NCBI GenBank assembly: GCA_945643635.1
Contig: CALZFC010000016.1
Coordinates: 4,632,501 to 4,696,500, forward strand
DNA length: 64,000 nt
Direction: 5' to 3'
Origin: Allodiplogaster sudhausi
Taxonomy: Eukaryota > Nematoda > Chromadorea > Rhabditida > Diplogasteridae
Shown here: positions 1 to 11,489 of the stretch, one piece after another
Position numbering within the stretch: position 1 is the stretch's first letter
Layout: the number at the start of each line of letters is the position of its first letter
The notes under the pieces: generated by a model
Database searches by the model: none
Seen by the model: only the letters and a program-made list of their open reading frames with translations
What the model was told of the DNA's origin: nothing
Made by a program: the position numbers and the translations under genes

Positions 1-284
1 CGCAGAGAAACCGGCTGTTCGTGTAACAAATTATTACCGTAATATGTTTTTCTCGCCCACGTCACCGTCCTCATCTTCGCTATTCTTTTTTTTGCGCTTT
101 TAGAGTACATGAAATAAAAGTCAATCGACTATGTAATGGTTTTATTAAACTCATTCGTCTATTTTTAATATATGTCTTGCATGCGTAAAAGACACAAAAC
201 AGCTTGTTGCAAAGACATTCAAATGTATGATAAATGTTCCGTTTGATTGTCCTACTCTGAACAACATTCTTGTAACTTACTTCT

Positions 285-500
285 TCTTCGTCTTCATTGC
301 CTGGTCCTCCTCATCTCTTCACAGCTTTTCTTCGCGTCGACAAGTCGCCTGCTTTCTTGTCGTCGCGTTTGATTCCGATTGGAGACAGCGCACGGCCCGC
401 GTGGAAAATCAGCGTCACTGGAAAGCCCGTCGGCTTCTTCTTTTTCTTCTCCCTCGCCTTCACGGTCCAGCGCGCCAAGTTACACAATATGGCGCGGCCC
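285..500 (-). other. GC-rich exon-like segment, unassigned
   Basis: This GC-rich island lies in AT-rich DNA. On the minus strand it reads as a lysine/arginine-rich stretch of about 60 residues. A good splice-donor sequence (GTAAGT) lies near 278. Every minus-strand frame meets a stop within the last 40 bases before that donor, so a complete coding exon cannot be supported. It may be an eroded or 5' non-coding exon. Positions 1-284 show nothing recognisable. Confidence 0.2.
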
Positions 501-574
501 AAATTTTTTATTGTAGGTGTTAGCCGCTCTCCTCTTTCACACGCTCTCCAATCACATTAAGGGCCAAATATTTG

Positions 575-715
575 AGGGCGCGTTCTCATAATGGCCTCGA
601 TCTACTACTGTAGAATCATTCCGTACTTGGTCCCTTCAAAATCTTTTCACGAACTAGCACTAACTCACAATTGAAACGCATCATTGGAGTATTCACTTCA
701 ATATTAATTACTGGC
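575..715 (+). repeat. Dispersed repeat D, copy 1 (empty LINE target site)
   Basis: About 140 bp beginning with GGGCGCGTTCTCATAATGG and containing CTACTACTGTAGAAT. It recurs at 3288-3430 and 4046-4166, with weaker copies near 5850 and 12465 (mirrored near 18810). In this copy GGAGTATTC continues directly into ACTTCAATATTAATT. It therefore shows the uninterrupted form of the site that carries a LINE insertion at 4167. Confidence 0.75.
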
Positions 716-868
716 TTATGACCGTTTTCCCTTACCATTAGATACAACTATTGAGGAATAAAACAATGGGATATCTTACAATGATATTCGAATACATTTT
801 ATAAAGAGTTCACGGCTACTGATCTATCGATTTGCTCTGACAAAGAAGTTCTTTATATGAGATACTAT

Positions 869-932
869 TGCCAGTAAAACCACCTGGAGTGTTTTGGTCG
901 TGGCGAAAGTCTGCGCGATTTCAAGAGAATTT
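869..932 (-). pseudogene. ODC-like N-terminal exon fragment
   Basis: Read on the minus strand this encodes LEIAQTFATTKTLQ followed by GTGGTTTTAC at the position of a splice donor. It matches an exon found in about fourteen copies over the first 21 kb. It corresponds to the exon coding [14 protein letters not shown] in the better ODC copies at 38151. It is an isolated fragment with no adjoining ODC exon on the same strand. Confidence 0.6.
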
Positions 933-1079
933 TATTTTTAACACAAAAAATTTTTTTTTTACTTGGCACAATATAATCATTTGGGTGATTTCCAGTATTC
1001 TTTCTAAATGTCCATCGCACATAGTTTAAAATAAATAAATAAACTTAGTGATTTTTACCTTGTTCTCGCCGATTAAACA

Positions 1080-1775
1080 TGCAAAAAACCAGAGTTGATA
1101 CATATGTTATGCTTAATCTTTTTTTATTTACGTTTATTTTCCTTTTGAAAAAAAGTTGGTTTAATTTTTATTATTCTGACGAACATGCTCAACAATTTCG
1201 TTGCTGTGGATTTCACTTCCATCTTCATCTGAAAAGATAGCGCCTGAAATTTAAGCTGATTTTCCGGTGGTGCTAATTGGAAGGAGAATATAGATTTCCA
1301 TGCCCGTAAATAACTATATTATAAGAGTTAAGTCACTAAATTGTAAAAGTGTAAAAATTCTTTGAATAACAACTAAAGCAACCTTAGAAATCTTGGTAGC
1401 CTCCGTGAAGGGCGGTACATGTATGTAGATTGGCAATCCTAACTACGTTGTTGCCATTCAACAGAGAGAGAAAAACGGACCACTCGGGATGCCGCGAGAA
1501 GTGCAGAAGCAGAGCTGTGAAGACGGTGCAGATGAGGCACTATGGAATGTTTTTTTTAAATATAATTTAAGATTCCCGCCATCCACTTGTAGGTGGCTAG
1601 AGTCTCTCTCTCTCTACTCACTCTATCTCTATTTTTATCTCTACTCTCTCACTCTCACCAATGTCAACAGTGCACTCCCCCGAGATGTCGAACATTGTAA
1701 ATCTTCTACGCTCAGACACGCAAGAAGGGTTGATCTTGACAGCCAATTAGTCTTCCAATACTATTCCTTTCAAAT
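1080..1775 (+). repeat. Segmental repeat S, copy 1
   Basis: A mixed stretch shared in the same order with 7260-7630, 13780-14460 and the mirror 16830-17510. Landmarks include TGCCGCGAGAAGYGCAGAAG (1489, 14119), a CT tract, and GTTGATCTTGACAGCCA (1729, 14414). No frame is open through more than one copy, so I treat the ORFs here as spurious. The shared order indicates segmental duplication rather than unrelated insertions. Confidence 0.65.
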
Positions 1776-1781
1776 GTTAGA

Positions 1782-2889
1782 TTAAGTCTTATGTCTCCAA
1801 TTTGAATGCAGACTTCGAACTCAACAAATCCCTTTTTATTCAATGAAAAAGAAATTGAAGTGTATAAAGCCAATGGTGACAGCGAGAGAGGGAGAAGGAG
1901 AGAGAGAGAGAGCAAGAAAAAAGGGGAGAGATATGTATATAGAGAGAGATGGATAGAGACAGACAGAACTCATTTGGAGACGAAGATGGGTCAGAAAGGT
2001 AACCCTCGTTTTCCCATGCTTCCGGGGGTTTAATAATGATCTTTTCTTCACGCTTTGAGGCGTGGATGAAAATAAAGTTCTATTTGGCTTCCGTCTCGGA
2101 CACCAGATCAAGTAGAAAAACACTACCCTTCTTGCGGTCAAGAAGAAAAACACTACCCTTAAGAGGCAGAATTCCAATAAAATAAAATCTTCGAAATTCC
2201 CATAGTACTAAGCAATTCGAATAATCCAAATAGGGTTGTGTGAGAAGACTTAAGCTAGGCGTGTATAGCCCTAGCTTAGTCCAATTTAACCCTACTAGGC
2301 GTGCTTAGGTGTAGGGACCACTACTATTCTTACTTATTGTAGGGACCACTATTATTCTTACTTACAATTAGTGTAGTGACCACTACTATTTTGCTAAGTG
2401 TAGGGACCACAATTATTAGTACTAAAACCCCCGTTAGAACACAACCCTATTTGGACTATTCAAATTGCTTAGTACTATGGGAATTTCGAAGATTTTATTG
2501 GAATTCTGCCTCTTAAGGGTAGTGTTTTTCTTCTTGACCGCAAGAAGGGTAGTGTTTTTCTACTTGATCTGGTGTCCGAGACGGAAGCCAAATAGAACTT
2601 TATTTTCATCCACGCCTCAAAGCGTGAAGAAAAGATCATTATTAAACCCCCGGAAGCATGGGAAAACGAGGGTTACCTTTCTGACCCATCTTCGTCTCCA
2701 AATGAGCTCTGTCTGTCTCTATCCATCTCTCTCTATATATCTCTCCCCTTTTTTCTTGCTCTCTCTCTCTCTCCTTCTCCCTCTCTCGCTGTCACCATTG
2801 GCTTTATACATTTCAATTTCTTTCTCATTGAATAAAAAGGGATTTGTTGAGTTCGAAGTCTGCATTCAAATTGGAGACATAAGACTTAA
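1782..2889. mobile_element. Foldback element, TTAA-bounded (family 2)
   Basis: Two near-identical inverted arms, about 1782-2237 and 2434-2889, begin and end with TTAAGTCTTATGTCTCC. TTAA is present at both outer edges (1782-1785 and 2886-2889). The roughly 195-bp centre holds four imperfect direct repeats. No transposase frame is visible, so this is a non-autonomous foldback or MITE-like element. Its terminal sequence recurs at 14465-14541, 16748-16825 and just after 22541, where another element has inserted into it. Confidence 0.7.
2305..2425 (+). repeat. Four imperfect tandem repeats in foldback loop
   Basis: The motif GTGTAGGGACCACTACTATT repeats four times with a period of about 25-32 bp and small changes. 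It occupies the unpaired centre of the foldback element. Each unit is separated by short AT-rich sequence such as CTTACTTA. Confidence 0.7.
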
Positions 2890-3287
2890 AGGAGGCCTTA
2901 AGGGAAAAACTCCAACCACGAAGTCCCTGACGGATTTGGACGGAATGATAAAAAGAACGGAGTAAAGAATCAAAAGAAATGGTGCTACTGCTCCTTGCCT
3001 CTCTCTCCAGAAACTTGTGGTTTCCACCACTGCCAGGTGAGGCTACGTGTTAAGAAAAACCCGGCCAATGTTGGTTGCGCGCACCATATATATGCAATTA
3101 CTCGACATGACTCGGTTGGCCCCAGCGGCCACAGTGTTGTTCTCTCAAAATTTTTTTGAAAATAGCGGGAAAATAAAATGTTCGGGAATTCAAAGTAGAA
3201 ACAGTGTTAATTTCCTCAGGGCATGAAGGTTTTTGTGACTTCGGGACACTTGCAATCGAAGTTTCTAGCATAACCCGAAAATTATTT
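2890..3287. other. Intergenic, nothing recognised
   Basis: No open frame, repeat copy or RNA-like structure could be supported here. Confidence 0.5.
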
Positions 3288-3430
3288 GAGGGCGTGCTCT
3301 CAAAATGGCCTCGATCTACTACTGTAGAATAATCCCGTACTTGGTTCCTTCAAAATATTTTCACAAACTAGCACTATCTCACAATTGAAATGCATCATTG
3401 GATTATTCACTTCAATATTAATTTCATGCT
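3288..3430 (+). repeat. Dispersed repeat D, copy 2
   Basis: It is close to the copies at 575 and 4046, sharing the CTACTACTGTAGAATAATCC core. Like copy 1 it runs uninterrupted into TTCACTTCAATATTAATT. Confidence 0.75.
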
Positions 3431-3572
3431 TATGGCCGTTTTCCCATAGATACAAATATTGAGGAATAAAGAATTAGGATGTCTTACAATGATTTTTGAA
3501 TTCATTTTAGGAAGAGGCTAAAGGAACGATCGACTTGCTCTGCCAATGAAATGCTTTATATAAGATACAATT

Positions 3573-3632
3573 GCCAGTAAAACCACCTGGAGTGTCTTGG
3601 CCTTGGCGAGAGTCTGCGCGATTTCAACAGAA
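3573..3632 (-). pseudogene. ODC-like N-terminal exon fragment
   Basis: On the minus strand it reads EIAQTLAKAKTLQ with a GTGGTTTTAC donor-like border, in the same context as the fragment at 869. Sequence around both also matches, so the fragment and its flanks were copied together. Confidence 0.6.
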
Positions 3633-3744
3633 TTTTTTTGTTTTAAATTTTATTTTTAAAAGATAGAATATGTTTTTTTTCTTCAAACAATATATATTTA
3701 TCTGGGTTCTTTCCAGTATTCTTTTAGAGAAAAAGAACTTCTTA

Positions 3745-3930
3745 TCACATGGCACCCACTGCAAATACCGCCCACGAGACTCTAACTCAGGACTGACATC
3801 ATCATCAGAACACATTTTCCGTTCCTTCTTCTAGCCGAGTGCATACTTTCGTCCTTTTCAGCTCAGCTCTTCGTTCGTCTCTCCATAATGTAACGCCCAA
3901 TTTCTCACGTATTCTTCCTTCATGCCATTT
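3745..3930. repeat. Dispersed repeat E, copy 1
   Basis: It contains GGCACCCACTGCAAATACC and GACTGACATCATCAT. Related copies lie at 12265-12460, its mirror 18830-19020, and 30395-30560 between the two ShKT loci. It carries no supported frame. Confidence 0.65.
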
Positions 3931-4045
3931 CCCTATTACCAAAGGCTCCTGTCTACTTTTCTGCTTCTCGCCCGTAGAGAAACTGTAGGTTTTGCCGCTC
4001 TCCTGTTTCCCACGCTCTCTAATCAAATTAAGGTGCTAAATATTT

Positions 4046-4166
4046 GAGGGCGTGCTCTCAAAATGGCCTCGATCTACTACTGTAGAATAATCCCGTACTT
4101 GGTTCCTTTAAAATGTTTTCACAAACTAGCACTAACTCACAATTGAAACGCATCATTGGAGTATTC
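4046..4166 (+). repeat. Dispersed repeat D, copy 3, split by a LINE
   Basis: Left part of the repeat, ending GGAGTATTC at 4166. The right part resumes at 5386 with TATTCACTTCAATATTAAT. The interruption is the LINE fragment. Confidence 0.8.
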
Positions 4167-5285
4167 CAATTATTTGATTGCTTAGAACGCTGGACCCATT
4201 CTTTGCACCAAGGACATGCCACAGACGTTGTATACTTCGACCATGCTAAAGCTTTCGATAGGGTCAGTCATCCAAAGCTTATTTATAAACTCAAATGTCT
4301 CTCTTTCCCACCCGTTATAGTTAATTGGATAGCTAATTTTCTTGATAACCGATCTTTTGCTGTTCGTGTAGGTAGAACTCTTTCAAGTCCCCGTCCTGTC
4401 ATAAGTGGTATACCTCAAGGCACCGTTATTGGCCCCCTCCTCTTCATCATTTACACTGCCGACCTCCCTCCTCTAGTCTCTGCTCAGGGTGCAACTTCTC
4501 GCTGCTTTGCGGATGATCTTAAAATATTTCGGTCTTTTCCTCCGTCCCACAACAATCCCGATCTCCAGTCCGCCATTGACGTGGTCTCTCTTTGGGCTGA
4601 CACATGGCAGCTTCCCCTTGCTCCTGATAAGTGCTTTGTCTTGCATATCGGTAGAACTAATCCGCGAATTGCTTATACGCTTAGTGGCACTCCTCTCTCT
4701 TCCATCGTTTCCATTCGCGATCTTGGCATTATTATCGATGACCGCTTATCGTTTTCTCTTCATTGTAATAAAATAGCCAATTCTGCCCTCGCAAAGGCAT
4801 ATCTTATTCTTCGGGCTCTCCGCACTTGTAACAAGAGTGTACTCTTATCTGCCTACACTATCTACGTACGCTCCATACTAGAAAACTGTACTACTTTCTA
4901 TTCTCCCCATTTATTAAAAGATATCCGCGTTTTAGAAAAAGTCCAGAATTACTTTACCCGCGTTATTTTCCGTCGATGTTATGGCTATTCAGCATTATCC
5001 GTCCCTCCTAGTGAGGAAAGGAACCGCATCCTCTCCCTCCCTTCTCTTAAAGACCGTCGGGAAGATTTTGATTTCACATTGGCTCGTCGCCTCATATTTG
5101 GTCATAGAAAACTGTCCCTTAGTCACCCACATCACTTTTATTTCCGTAATTCCCGAACTCGTGGCCTCTCGTTTAAATTAGCTTACCCAACAAGTCGATT
5201 GAAAGCTCGGTCTCATTCCTTCTTTATCCGTGCCGCGAAGCTATTCAATTCTATTGCCAGCAATAAGCCTTCGGTTGTTTTATGA
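4167..5285 (+). pseudogene. Reverse transcriptase, N-terminally truncated
   Basis: Non-LTR retrotransposon reverse transcriptase, which copies element RNA at the nicked target. An open frame of about 370 codons runs from the insertion border to TGA at 5283-5285. In-frame codons before 4167 come from the host repeat. Visible RT motifs in order are DVVYFDHAKAFDRVSH (box A), ISGIPQGTVIGPLLFIIYTADL (shown only by its key residues IPQG and GPLLF), and FADDLKIF (catalytic FADD). Then come a KC..HIG stretch and a LGIIIDDRLSFSLH thumb-like motif. The style matches Jockey/CR1-type RTs. No internal stop is seen, so the insertion is fairly young, but without endonuclease it cannot move by itself. Confidence 0.85.
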
Positions 5286-5385
5286 TCTGTACAATTTATA
5301 TTCATTTTCATTCATTTTATTTATTTTTACTCGCTAAATTTTACCTCCACGTATCACTAAGGTGTGCGTAAATAAAGTATAAGTA
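4167..5385 (+). mobile_element. 5'-truncated non-LTR retrotransposon insertion
   Basis: Insertion of 1219 bp into dispersed repeat D, with TATTC on both sides (4162-4166 and 5386-5390) as a probable 5-bp target-site duplication. The uninterrupted site survives at 575-715. The 3' end has AATAAAGTATAAGTA and no long poly(A). Only the C-terminal part of a reverse transcriptase remains. The endonuclease and the start of the RT domain are absent, as expected for abortive target-primed reverse transcription. Confidence 0.85.
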
Positions 5386-5559
5386 TATTCACTTCAATAT
5401 TAATTTCATTTTGCTGCTCATCTTTTCATAGATAAAAATATTGAGGAATTAAGACATTAGGATGGCTTACAATGATATTGGAATACATTTTAGAAAACAG
5501 AAACAATGTCGAATCGATGTGCCCTGCCAAAGAAATTCTTTATATGAGATACTATTGTG

Positions 5560-5612
5560 GAAAAACCACCTGAAGTGTCTTGGCCGTGGCGAGAGTCTGC
5601 GCGATTTCGACA
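5560..5612 (-). pseudogene. ODC-like N-terminal exon fragment
   Basis: The minus-strand reading gives EIAQTLATAKTLQ next to a GTGGTTTT border. It is followed within 100 bp by a plus-strand copy of the same exon, so the two face each other. Confidence 0.55.
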
Positions 5613-5707
5613 GAATTTTTTTTTATAAATTTTATTACGTATTGTTTGAAATTTTGTTGCAAAGTATATTTTAAGTTGTAAAAATATATTTAAAAAATCA
5701 ACTCTTT

Positions 5708-5800
5708 AGTTCAACGTCTGCGACATGACGATCGACTCTCTCGAAATCACGCAAACTCTCGCCGCGGTCAAAACACTCCAGGTGGTTATACAGGCTTACT
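5708..5800 (+). pseudogene. ODC-like N-terminal exon fragment
   Basis: It reads NVCDMTIDSLEITQTLAAV and continues KTLQ, then GTGGTTATAC at the donor position. This is one of the most complete copies of the exon. The next ODC exon is not present downstream. Confidence 0.6.
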
Positions 5801-6077
5801 ATCCTATATAAAACATTTCTTCGGCAAAGCAAACTGATACGTTCAAATCCGTATTTGGTTCCTTTAAAATGTTCTTACAAACTATCACTAACTGACAATT
5901 GAAACGCATCATTAGAGAATAATTTTAATTTTTTGTATGGATGAGAAAATGTTCAAAAGCATTTCATGCTTATGACCATTTTCCCATCGATACAAAAAAA
6001 ATCAGGAAAAAACATTATGATAGCTTAAAATGATATTCGAATAGTAAGCGACAACAGTGGTGGATCGATACTATTAT

Positions 6078-6155
6078 AAGTAAAACCACCTTGAGTGTCT
6101 TGGCCGTGGCGAGAGTCGGCGCGATTTCGCCAGGGTCTTGTCGCAGACGTAGACC
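6078..6155 (-). pseudogene. ODC-like N-terminal exon fragment
   Basis: Minus-strand copy with the core of the exon; small changes interrupt the frame. About 200 bp further on (6345-6425, minus) lies another piece of the ODC-like unit matching 9395-9475 (GGAGAGGAGCTT core). Confidence 0.5.
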
Positions 6156-6584
6156 TAGAGAATTGTTTTGTTGTTTTAAATTTTATTTGTAAAATATTGA
6201 ATGTATTTTTTTATTCAAAAAATATTTATTTGGGTTCTTTCTAGTATTCTTTCTAAATATCCATCGCACGTAGTATAAAATAAATAAATAAATAATACCT
6301 TGTAGTAGCCGATTAGCTCCAGACGCAGCATATTGCTTTTCTTCAAGAGGAATGTATGTATTTGAGAGGATCTGGTAGATCACAAAGACAAGCTCCTCTC
6401 CGGGTGTTCGACTGTCAGTTACTGGCTGCGGACGGACAGAAGAATTAATGGCTTGGTGATAAAAGCGAGTTTGTAGACTTCTGAAATATTCGAGAAACAG
6501 TTGTAAAAATTCCCACAACAATTAACTTATTTGATTTAAAAAAAATATTTTACTCGAAAATTGTTTTTTTTTATTTCCCGCTCA

Positions 6585-6665
6585 TCTTCATCTTTCATAT
6601 CTCTCTTTTTTCTCTTTCTATCTCTCTGTCTCGCTCTTCCTCCACCTATCTTTCTCTCGTTGTAT
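6585..6665 (+). repeat. (CT)n-rich low-complexity tract
   Basis: Degenerate pyrimidine-rich run with CTCTTTTTTCTC and similar units. No coding content. Confidence 0.7.
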
Positions 6666-6724
6666 ATTTCCGTTTCCCTCCACTCATGTATGTACATTCC
6701 AAAGCCTTGTCTTCGTAAAATATG

Positions 6725-6995
6725 AAAATCTGCGACATGACGATTGACTCGCTCGAAATCGCGGAGACTCTTGAAGCGGCCAAGAACTTCAGGTGGTTTT
6801 AGCGGCTTCCATATACTTTATCTAACATTTAATTGGCTTGTTGGACGATTTTCCTGTGTGTTGAGAAATTAATAAGTATTTCAATCTTGTCATTTCAGGA
6901 TAATTCCGAGTAATTCTACAATTTGGACGAGGTTTACGAGCTTCGTCTGCTATGGAAGAAATAGCCGAATGCCATATTTTTATCGTAGAAAAAAG
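6725..6995 (+). pseudogene. Two adjoining decayed ODC-like exons
   Basis: Positions 6725-6800 carry the N-terminal exon (CDMTIDSLEIAETLEAAKN). About 100 bp later, after a CAG acceptor near 6899, comes a degraded copy of the next exon, with LDEVYELRLLWKK and then a stop (6930-6970). This matches [13 protein letters not shown] in the ODC genes at 34790 and 38516. The preserved exon order shows the fragment derives from genomic ODC and not from a cDNA. Confidence 0.6.
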
Positions 6996-7259
6996 AACAA
7001 CGAATATTCAATTAACAGAGAGAGAGAAGAAAGAATGAGAGAGTTTATTATGTTAATTTATGAGGGATGAGTTCAGGTGTTCAATTGTTTTTCTTATTAT
7101 TTTTTTCTCTTAACTGTAAGTCAAAATATGGAAACAATTTGGAAGATCTTATCTGTCGTTACTCCTCTACTGATTCTTTCTTCTGTCACAGCATAGCCAT
7201 ATCCATATGTACATATGTACATATCTCTAACTCTCTCCGCAATAGTTGAACCTAAAAGC

Positions 7260-7630
7260 TGCATATATTTCCATACCTATAAATAACTGCCATATTATAG
7301 GAGAGTAGTCACTAAATTGTTAAAGCTTAAAAATTCTTCGAATAGCAATTAAAGCAACCTTAGAAAGATATATCCCCTCCGTGCAGGTCGGTACGTGCAG
7401 ATTGGAGAGGAAAAACAGACGGTGAAAACTGTTGCGAAGCGTCTTAAGAGGCGCCATGGAATGTTTTTTTTAATATAATTTAAAATTCCAGCCATTACTA
7501 TACTCATTAACTCTTGGATCCAATTGGAGGTGGCTAGAGCTTCTCTCTCTCTCTCTACTCACTCTATCCATCTTTCTATCTCTACGCTCTCTCTTATTGT
7601 CAGGGTCACGATTCATCGGAGAATTGCACT
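7260..7630 (+). repeat. Segmental repeat S, copy 2
   Basis: Partial copy of the segment at 1330-1680, including a GGTCGGTACGTGCAGATTGG stretch and a CT tract. It is truncated before the DMTID exon that follows at 7822. Confidence 0.6.
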
Positions 7631-7821
7631 TCTCCTTAGATTGTCTCTCTCGTTTTCATCATAATTTCTCCTTTGTCGAAGCTAAACTTCTTTCACGCTT
7701 AGAAAAATATAAAAAAAAAGAAAACTGGAAATAAAGAAAAACGAATGAATTATTTGAAATATTGTTGACGAAATAATTTTAGCCAACAAAAATATTTAAA
7801 AAAAAAATCAATTCTATTGGT

Positions 7822-9475
7822 CAACGTCTACGACATGACGATTGATTCGCACGAAATCTCTCTTGCCGCGGCCAAGAACTTCCAGGTTGTTTTACTGGTT
7901 GCAGTATCCTTTATCTGACATTTCGTATGCAAGATAACCCGATTTTTGAATGGTAGGACAAATTATTGTGTATCCAAATCTTGTTATAACAGGACGACGA
8001 ATCCTTCTTCGGCGTGAATCTGGACGCCGTCTACGAGCGTCATCTGCTGTGGAAGAAGAAGCTGCCGAACGTCGTGTTTTTCTTATCGTCCCGATATCAA
8101 ACACTCAAAAATTAGGGATCTTCCATCACACATTTCCTTGCTTTCGCGAGCGAGATTACAACTAATTTTGTTCCTCTGACCCCCCCCCTTCTCTCTCTCT
8201 CCTCCATTTCTTTACATCCGCATGGCTTTTTGGCTTCCACGATTTCGCATTCCACAACGCTCTTTTTCGCTCACCAGTTATTTCGTGCGGACACTCTGAT
8301 GCATGAAAAAGTCTACACGTTTACCTGAAAATTAATAAGCCGAGATTATAATGTGGACAAAAAGAAAAATTAGTATAAAAATCGTAGCTTCGGACGGCGA
8401 CAAGAAGGCGTTCATGTACTACATCAACGACGGCGTCTACGGATCATTCAACTGCATCCTCTTCGATCACGTCCATCCGAATGGAAGGCCGATCTTTGTT
8501 AGTGAGAGAAAGAGGAGAGAAATACATATATGATAAAGAAAAGAGAATTCGAGTGAAAAGGAAGATAGAGAGCGCGAGGACAAGAGAGAGAGAGCGAGAG
8601 AGCGCGAAAGAGATTGAGAGACAAAAGGAGAGATGCAGAGCGAACGAGGAGATGGAAAAAGGGATAAGGTAACAAGAGGATATCAATTTCCCAACGCCTG
8701 CAATTACTTTAATATAATCAGTGGCTGCAAAACCACCGAGCATTCAGTATATCTCTCAAAATTGCGATAAATCAACTAGGAAAATAAAGGAAACTTTGAT
8801 TTTATTTGTGCAAACCACATACATACATTTTCCATTGCTTTCAGGACGTCACCGGCGCTCTGGAATATCCATGCACCATCTGGGGACCGACGTGCGATTT
8901 GCTTCATCGCATTGATGTGGGATGAGTTGTTTTTTGGTTTCATATTACAACGAATATTTTTTTGAAACTCTGACATGACATGTATTCAACTGAAAAGCAC
9001 AAAGAAAATAGAATTACTAAATGACTATTATATATACTGACATTTAGGAGGCAGTGCGATATGGGCGGAATGTATTAGACAATACCTCGAAAATAAAGAG
9101 TACTTGCCTATTAAACAAATGTAAGTATTTAATATAAAAAAATATTAAACAAAATTTTTATCCAATTATTACTATTATATTTAGAGGAAGCTCCGCAGCC
9201 GCGCCAGCTGTCGGTTGGATGGTGTACGAGGTGATAAACGCGTACACCTGCGCCGCGTCCACGACTTTCACCGGATTCGCCCGCCCCGCATCCGTCTACT
9301 TCATCTCGCAGCGCGCGTGGGAAGAGGGAATATTTTATTTATTTATTTTAACACTTATTCCACTCGTCTTCTCTTCTTCCGCATCCAGTGATCTACAGCG
9401 GGAAAAGCCGGAGAGGAGCTTCGCGTTGTTATCTACCAGATCCACTCACACACATTCCAAAGCCTTATATTCTCC
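7822..9475 (+). pseudogene. ODC-like pseudogene, at least five exons
   Basis: Decayed ornithine decarboxylase (PLP-dependent, ornithine to putrescine). Exons in order: 7822-7895 (MTIDS..., N-terminal); 7991-8072 (GVNLDAVYERHLLWKKK); 8391-8490 ([18 protein letters not shown], then [10 protein letters not shown]); 8846-8915 (CTIWGPTCDLLHRID, the active-site Cys with Asp); 9186-9330 (INAYTCAASTTFTGF...FISQRAW). The central exons with the PLP lysine and the DIGGG loop are missing between 8080 and 8390. The last exon has a frame disturbance at SVG/WMV. A further conserved piece at 9395-9470 (GEELR core) follows. No intact product is possible. Confidence 0.75.
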
Positions 9476-9627
9476 TCAAGAAAGAAAAAAAAGATTGAGG
9501 AGAATAAATCGTATAAATTGTAGAACTCCTATAATTTTTTTTATATATTTTAAATAAGGAAAAAGATATTTAATAAAGTTATTTAAAATAAATTTCAGCT
9601 TGTAAAAGATATAAAAATGAATTCTCA

Positions 9628-9712
9628 AGCTCAACGTCTGCGACATGACGATTGACTCGCACGAAATCGCGCAAACTTTCACCGCGGCCATTACACTTCA
9701 GGTGGTTTTACC
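9628..9712 (+). pseudogene. ODC-like N-terminal exon fragment
   Basis: It reads NVCDMTIDSHEIAQTFTAA then ITLQ and GTGGTTTTAC. It follows the pseudogene ending near 9475, as if the next unit of a former tandem array began here. Confidence 0.6.
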
Positions 9713-10244
9713 TGCTTCAATATCCTTTATCCAACATTTATTTGGCCTGACAAGCCGATGGTTCGACATCTTTTAAGGATATGCTTTAAAAAATCAAGAA
9801 GGAGAGTGGCTTTCTCGCTCGCTCTCTCTTTATCTCTCCCTTTCTCTCACTCAATCTCTCTCTCTTTCGTTCCCATCCAATTTCCTTCCCTTCTCTCTCC
9901 CTCCAAACTCACTGGTTGCATAACTCCCATAATATTTTAAACAAGGAAAAATGTATTGAATAGAATGATTAAATCCTAATACACTGATCTCCATCCGAAT
10001 ACACTGATCTACAGCGAGAAAATCCGGAGAGGAGCTTGGCGTTGTGATCTACAAGATCCGCTCATATATATTCCAAAGCCTTCTCTTCTCTTCTCGAAGG
10101 AAAAAAAAACATTGAGAAGAATAAGTCGTATAAATTGTATAACTCTTATTATTTTTTTATACATTTTAAACAATAACAAATATATTGAAAAGAATGATTA
10201 AAATAAGCTTCAGCTCGTGAAAGATGTAAAAATCAATTCTCAAG

Positions 10245-10330
10245 CTCATCTCCTGCGACATGACGCTTGAATCTCACGAAATCGCTCAGAATTTCGCCGC
10301 GGTCAAGACACTTCTGGTGGTTTTACCTGC
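10245..10330 (+). pseudogene. ODC-like N-terminal exon fragment (mirror at 20955-21040)
   Basis: Reads CDMTLESHEIAQNFAAVKT with a GTGGTTTTAC border. The copy in the opposite arm differs at a few bases only. Just upstream (9990-10075) lies a copy of the GEELR-type segment seen at 9395. Confidence 0.55.
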
Positions 10331-10984
10331 TGCAAAATCCTTTATCTAGCATTTATTTGTCCAATCAAGCCGGTGGTGAGTAGTTCACTGCAGATTTTCC
10401 AAAATATGATCACAAATCATAGTAAAAGCTGCCATATTATTCCAAAGACTTTGTATCGTTCATTTCTTCCCAATGCCTTTTAAAATTATGTTTTATTATC
10501 CAATACGAGATATAATAGCAGACAAATAAACAAGCCACCATCCAAGCTCTTTTCACGATTCTAAAGGATCGCAAGTAAAGAAATTGTGACCAAAATATAT
10601 AGGAGACAAACTTTTGTTCATGTTGATTCTGCAAAAGGATAAAATATTCTCACATACTGATACATACTTAAAAGGGTTCATATGAGTATTCACTTCCATC
10701 AAAGTCACTGAAATAATTAATTTACCGATTTATCGCACATGAAATTAATATTTTTTCGACAGCACGTATGAAGCAAACGAAGAGAATATCGAAAGAAGTG
10801 GGGTGAATATGAAGAAATATATAATAAAATAACTTGTAATGAATTGAAGTTAAATATGCACATGTAGCTAATTTTATTTAACAATAGCAAAAATGGCTAT
10901 AATTTTAATTATTCTGACGAACATGCTAAATCTTCCTGGTGGTGATCGGCTGGTTTGCCATAGAAGTGCCAGATAAAGGAAACT

Positions 10985-11090
10985 GCAACCTGTAAAACCA
11001 CCTGACCATGAGGTGTCTGGGCCGTGGCGAGAGTCTGCGAGATTTCGATAGAGTCAATCGTCATGCCGCAAATGTTGACATAGATAATTA
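10985..11090 (-). pseudogene. ODC-like N-terminal exon fragment (mirror at 20195-20300)
   Basis: The minus-strand reading gives MTIDSIEISQTLATAQT, then HGQVVLQ. It has a short insertion before the donor border. The mirrored copy reads identically on the plus strand. Confidence 0.55.
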
Positions 11091-11489
11091 TTTTTAATAT
11101 TTTTACAAACATAACTATATGTACTGTCAATTCGCAACAAATTTTCAAACAATACATTGGATTATTTTTCTGTATTTCCCGTAATATTTTCTTTATATTT
11201 ATCCAAATTTAAAATAAATAAAAATAAATACTATGATTGATACCTTGTTGTTTTCGCGCTTCCGCTCACATCGGCAAATGCTGCCTGATAAGAATTCTTC
11301 TTTAGTCGTTGCGATGAGAATTGTGCTCTTTCATTCGTGCAGGAAGAATAGAAGAAAAGAGAAAGACATGATGCATAGAAATGGAGAAGAGAGAGAAAGG
11401 CGGTGAAAGTTGAAACGGGTTCCTCTCATGACAAAGTAGGAAGAGAAGAAAAGATTGGTTTTAGAAGTGAAAATAGGCGATGGAATTTT

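Noticed and set aside
2305..2425. Repeat array resembling a short CRISPR
   Set aside because: Repeats are imperfect with short, related spacers and lie in the loop of a foldback element in animal DNA.
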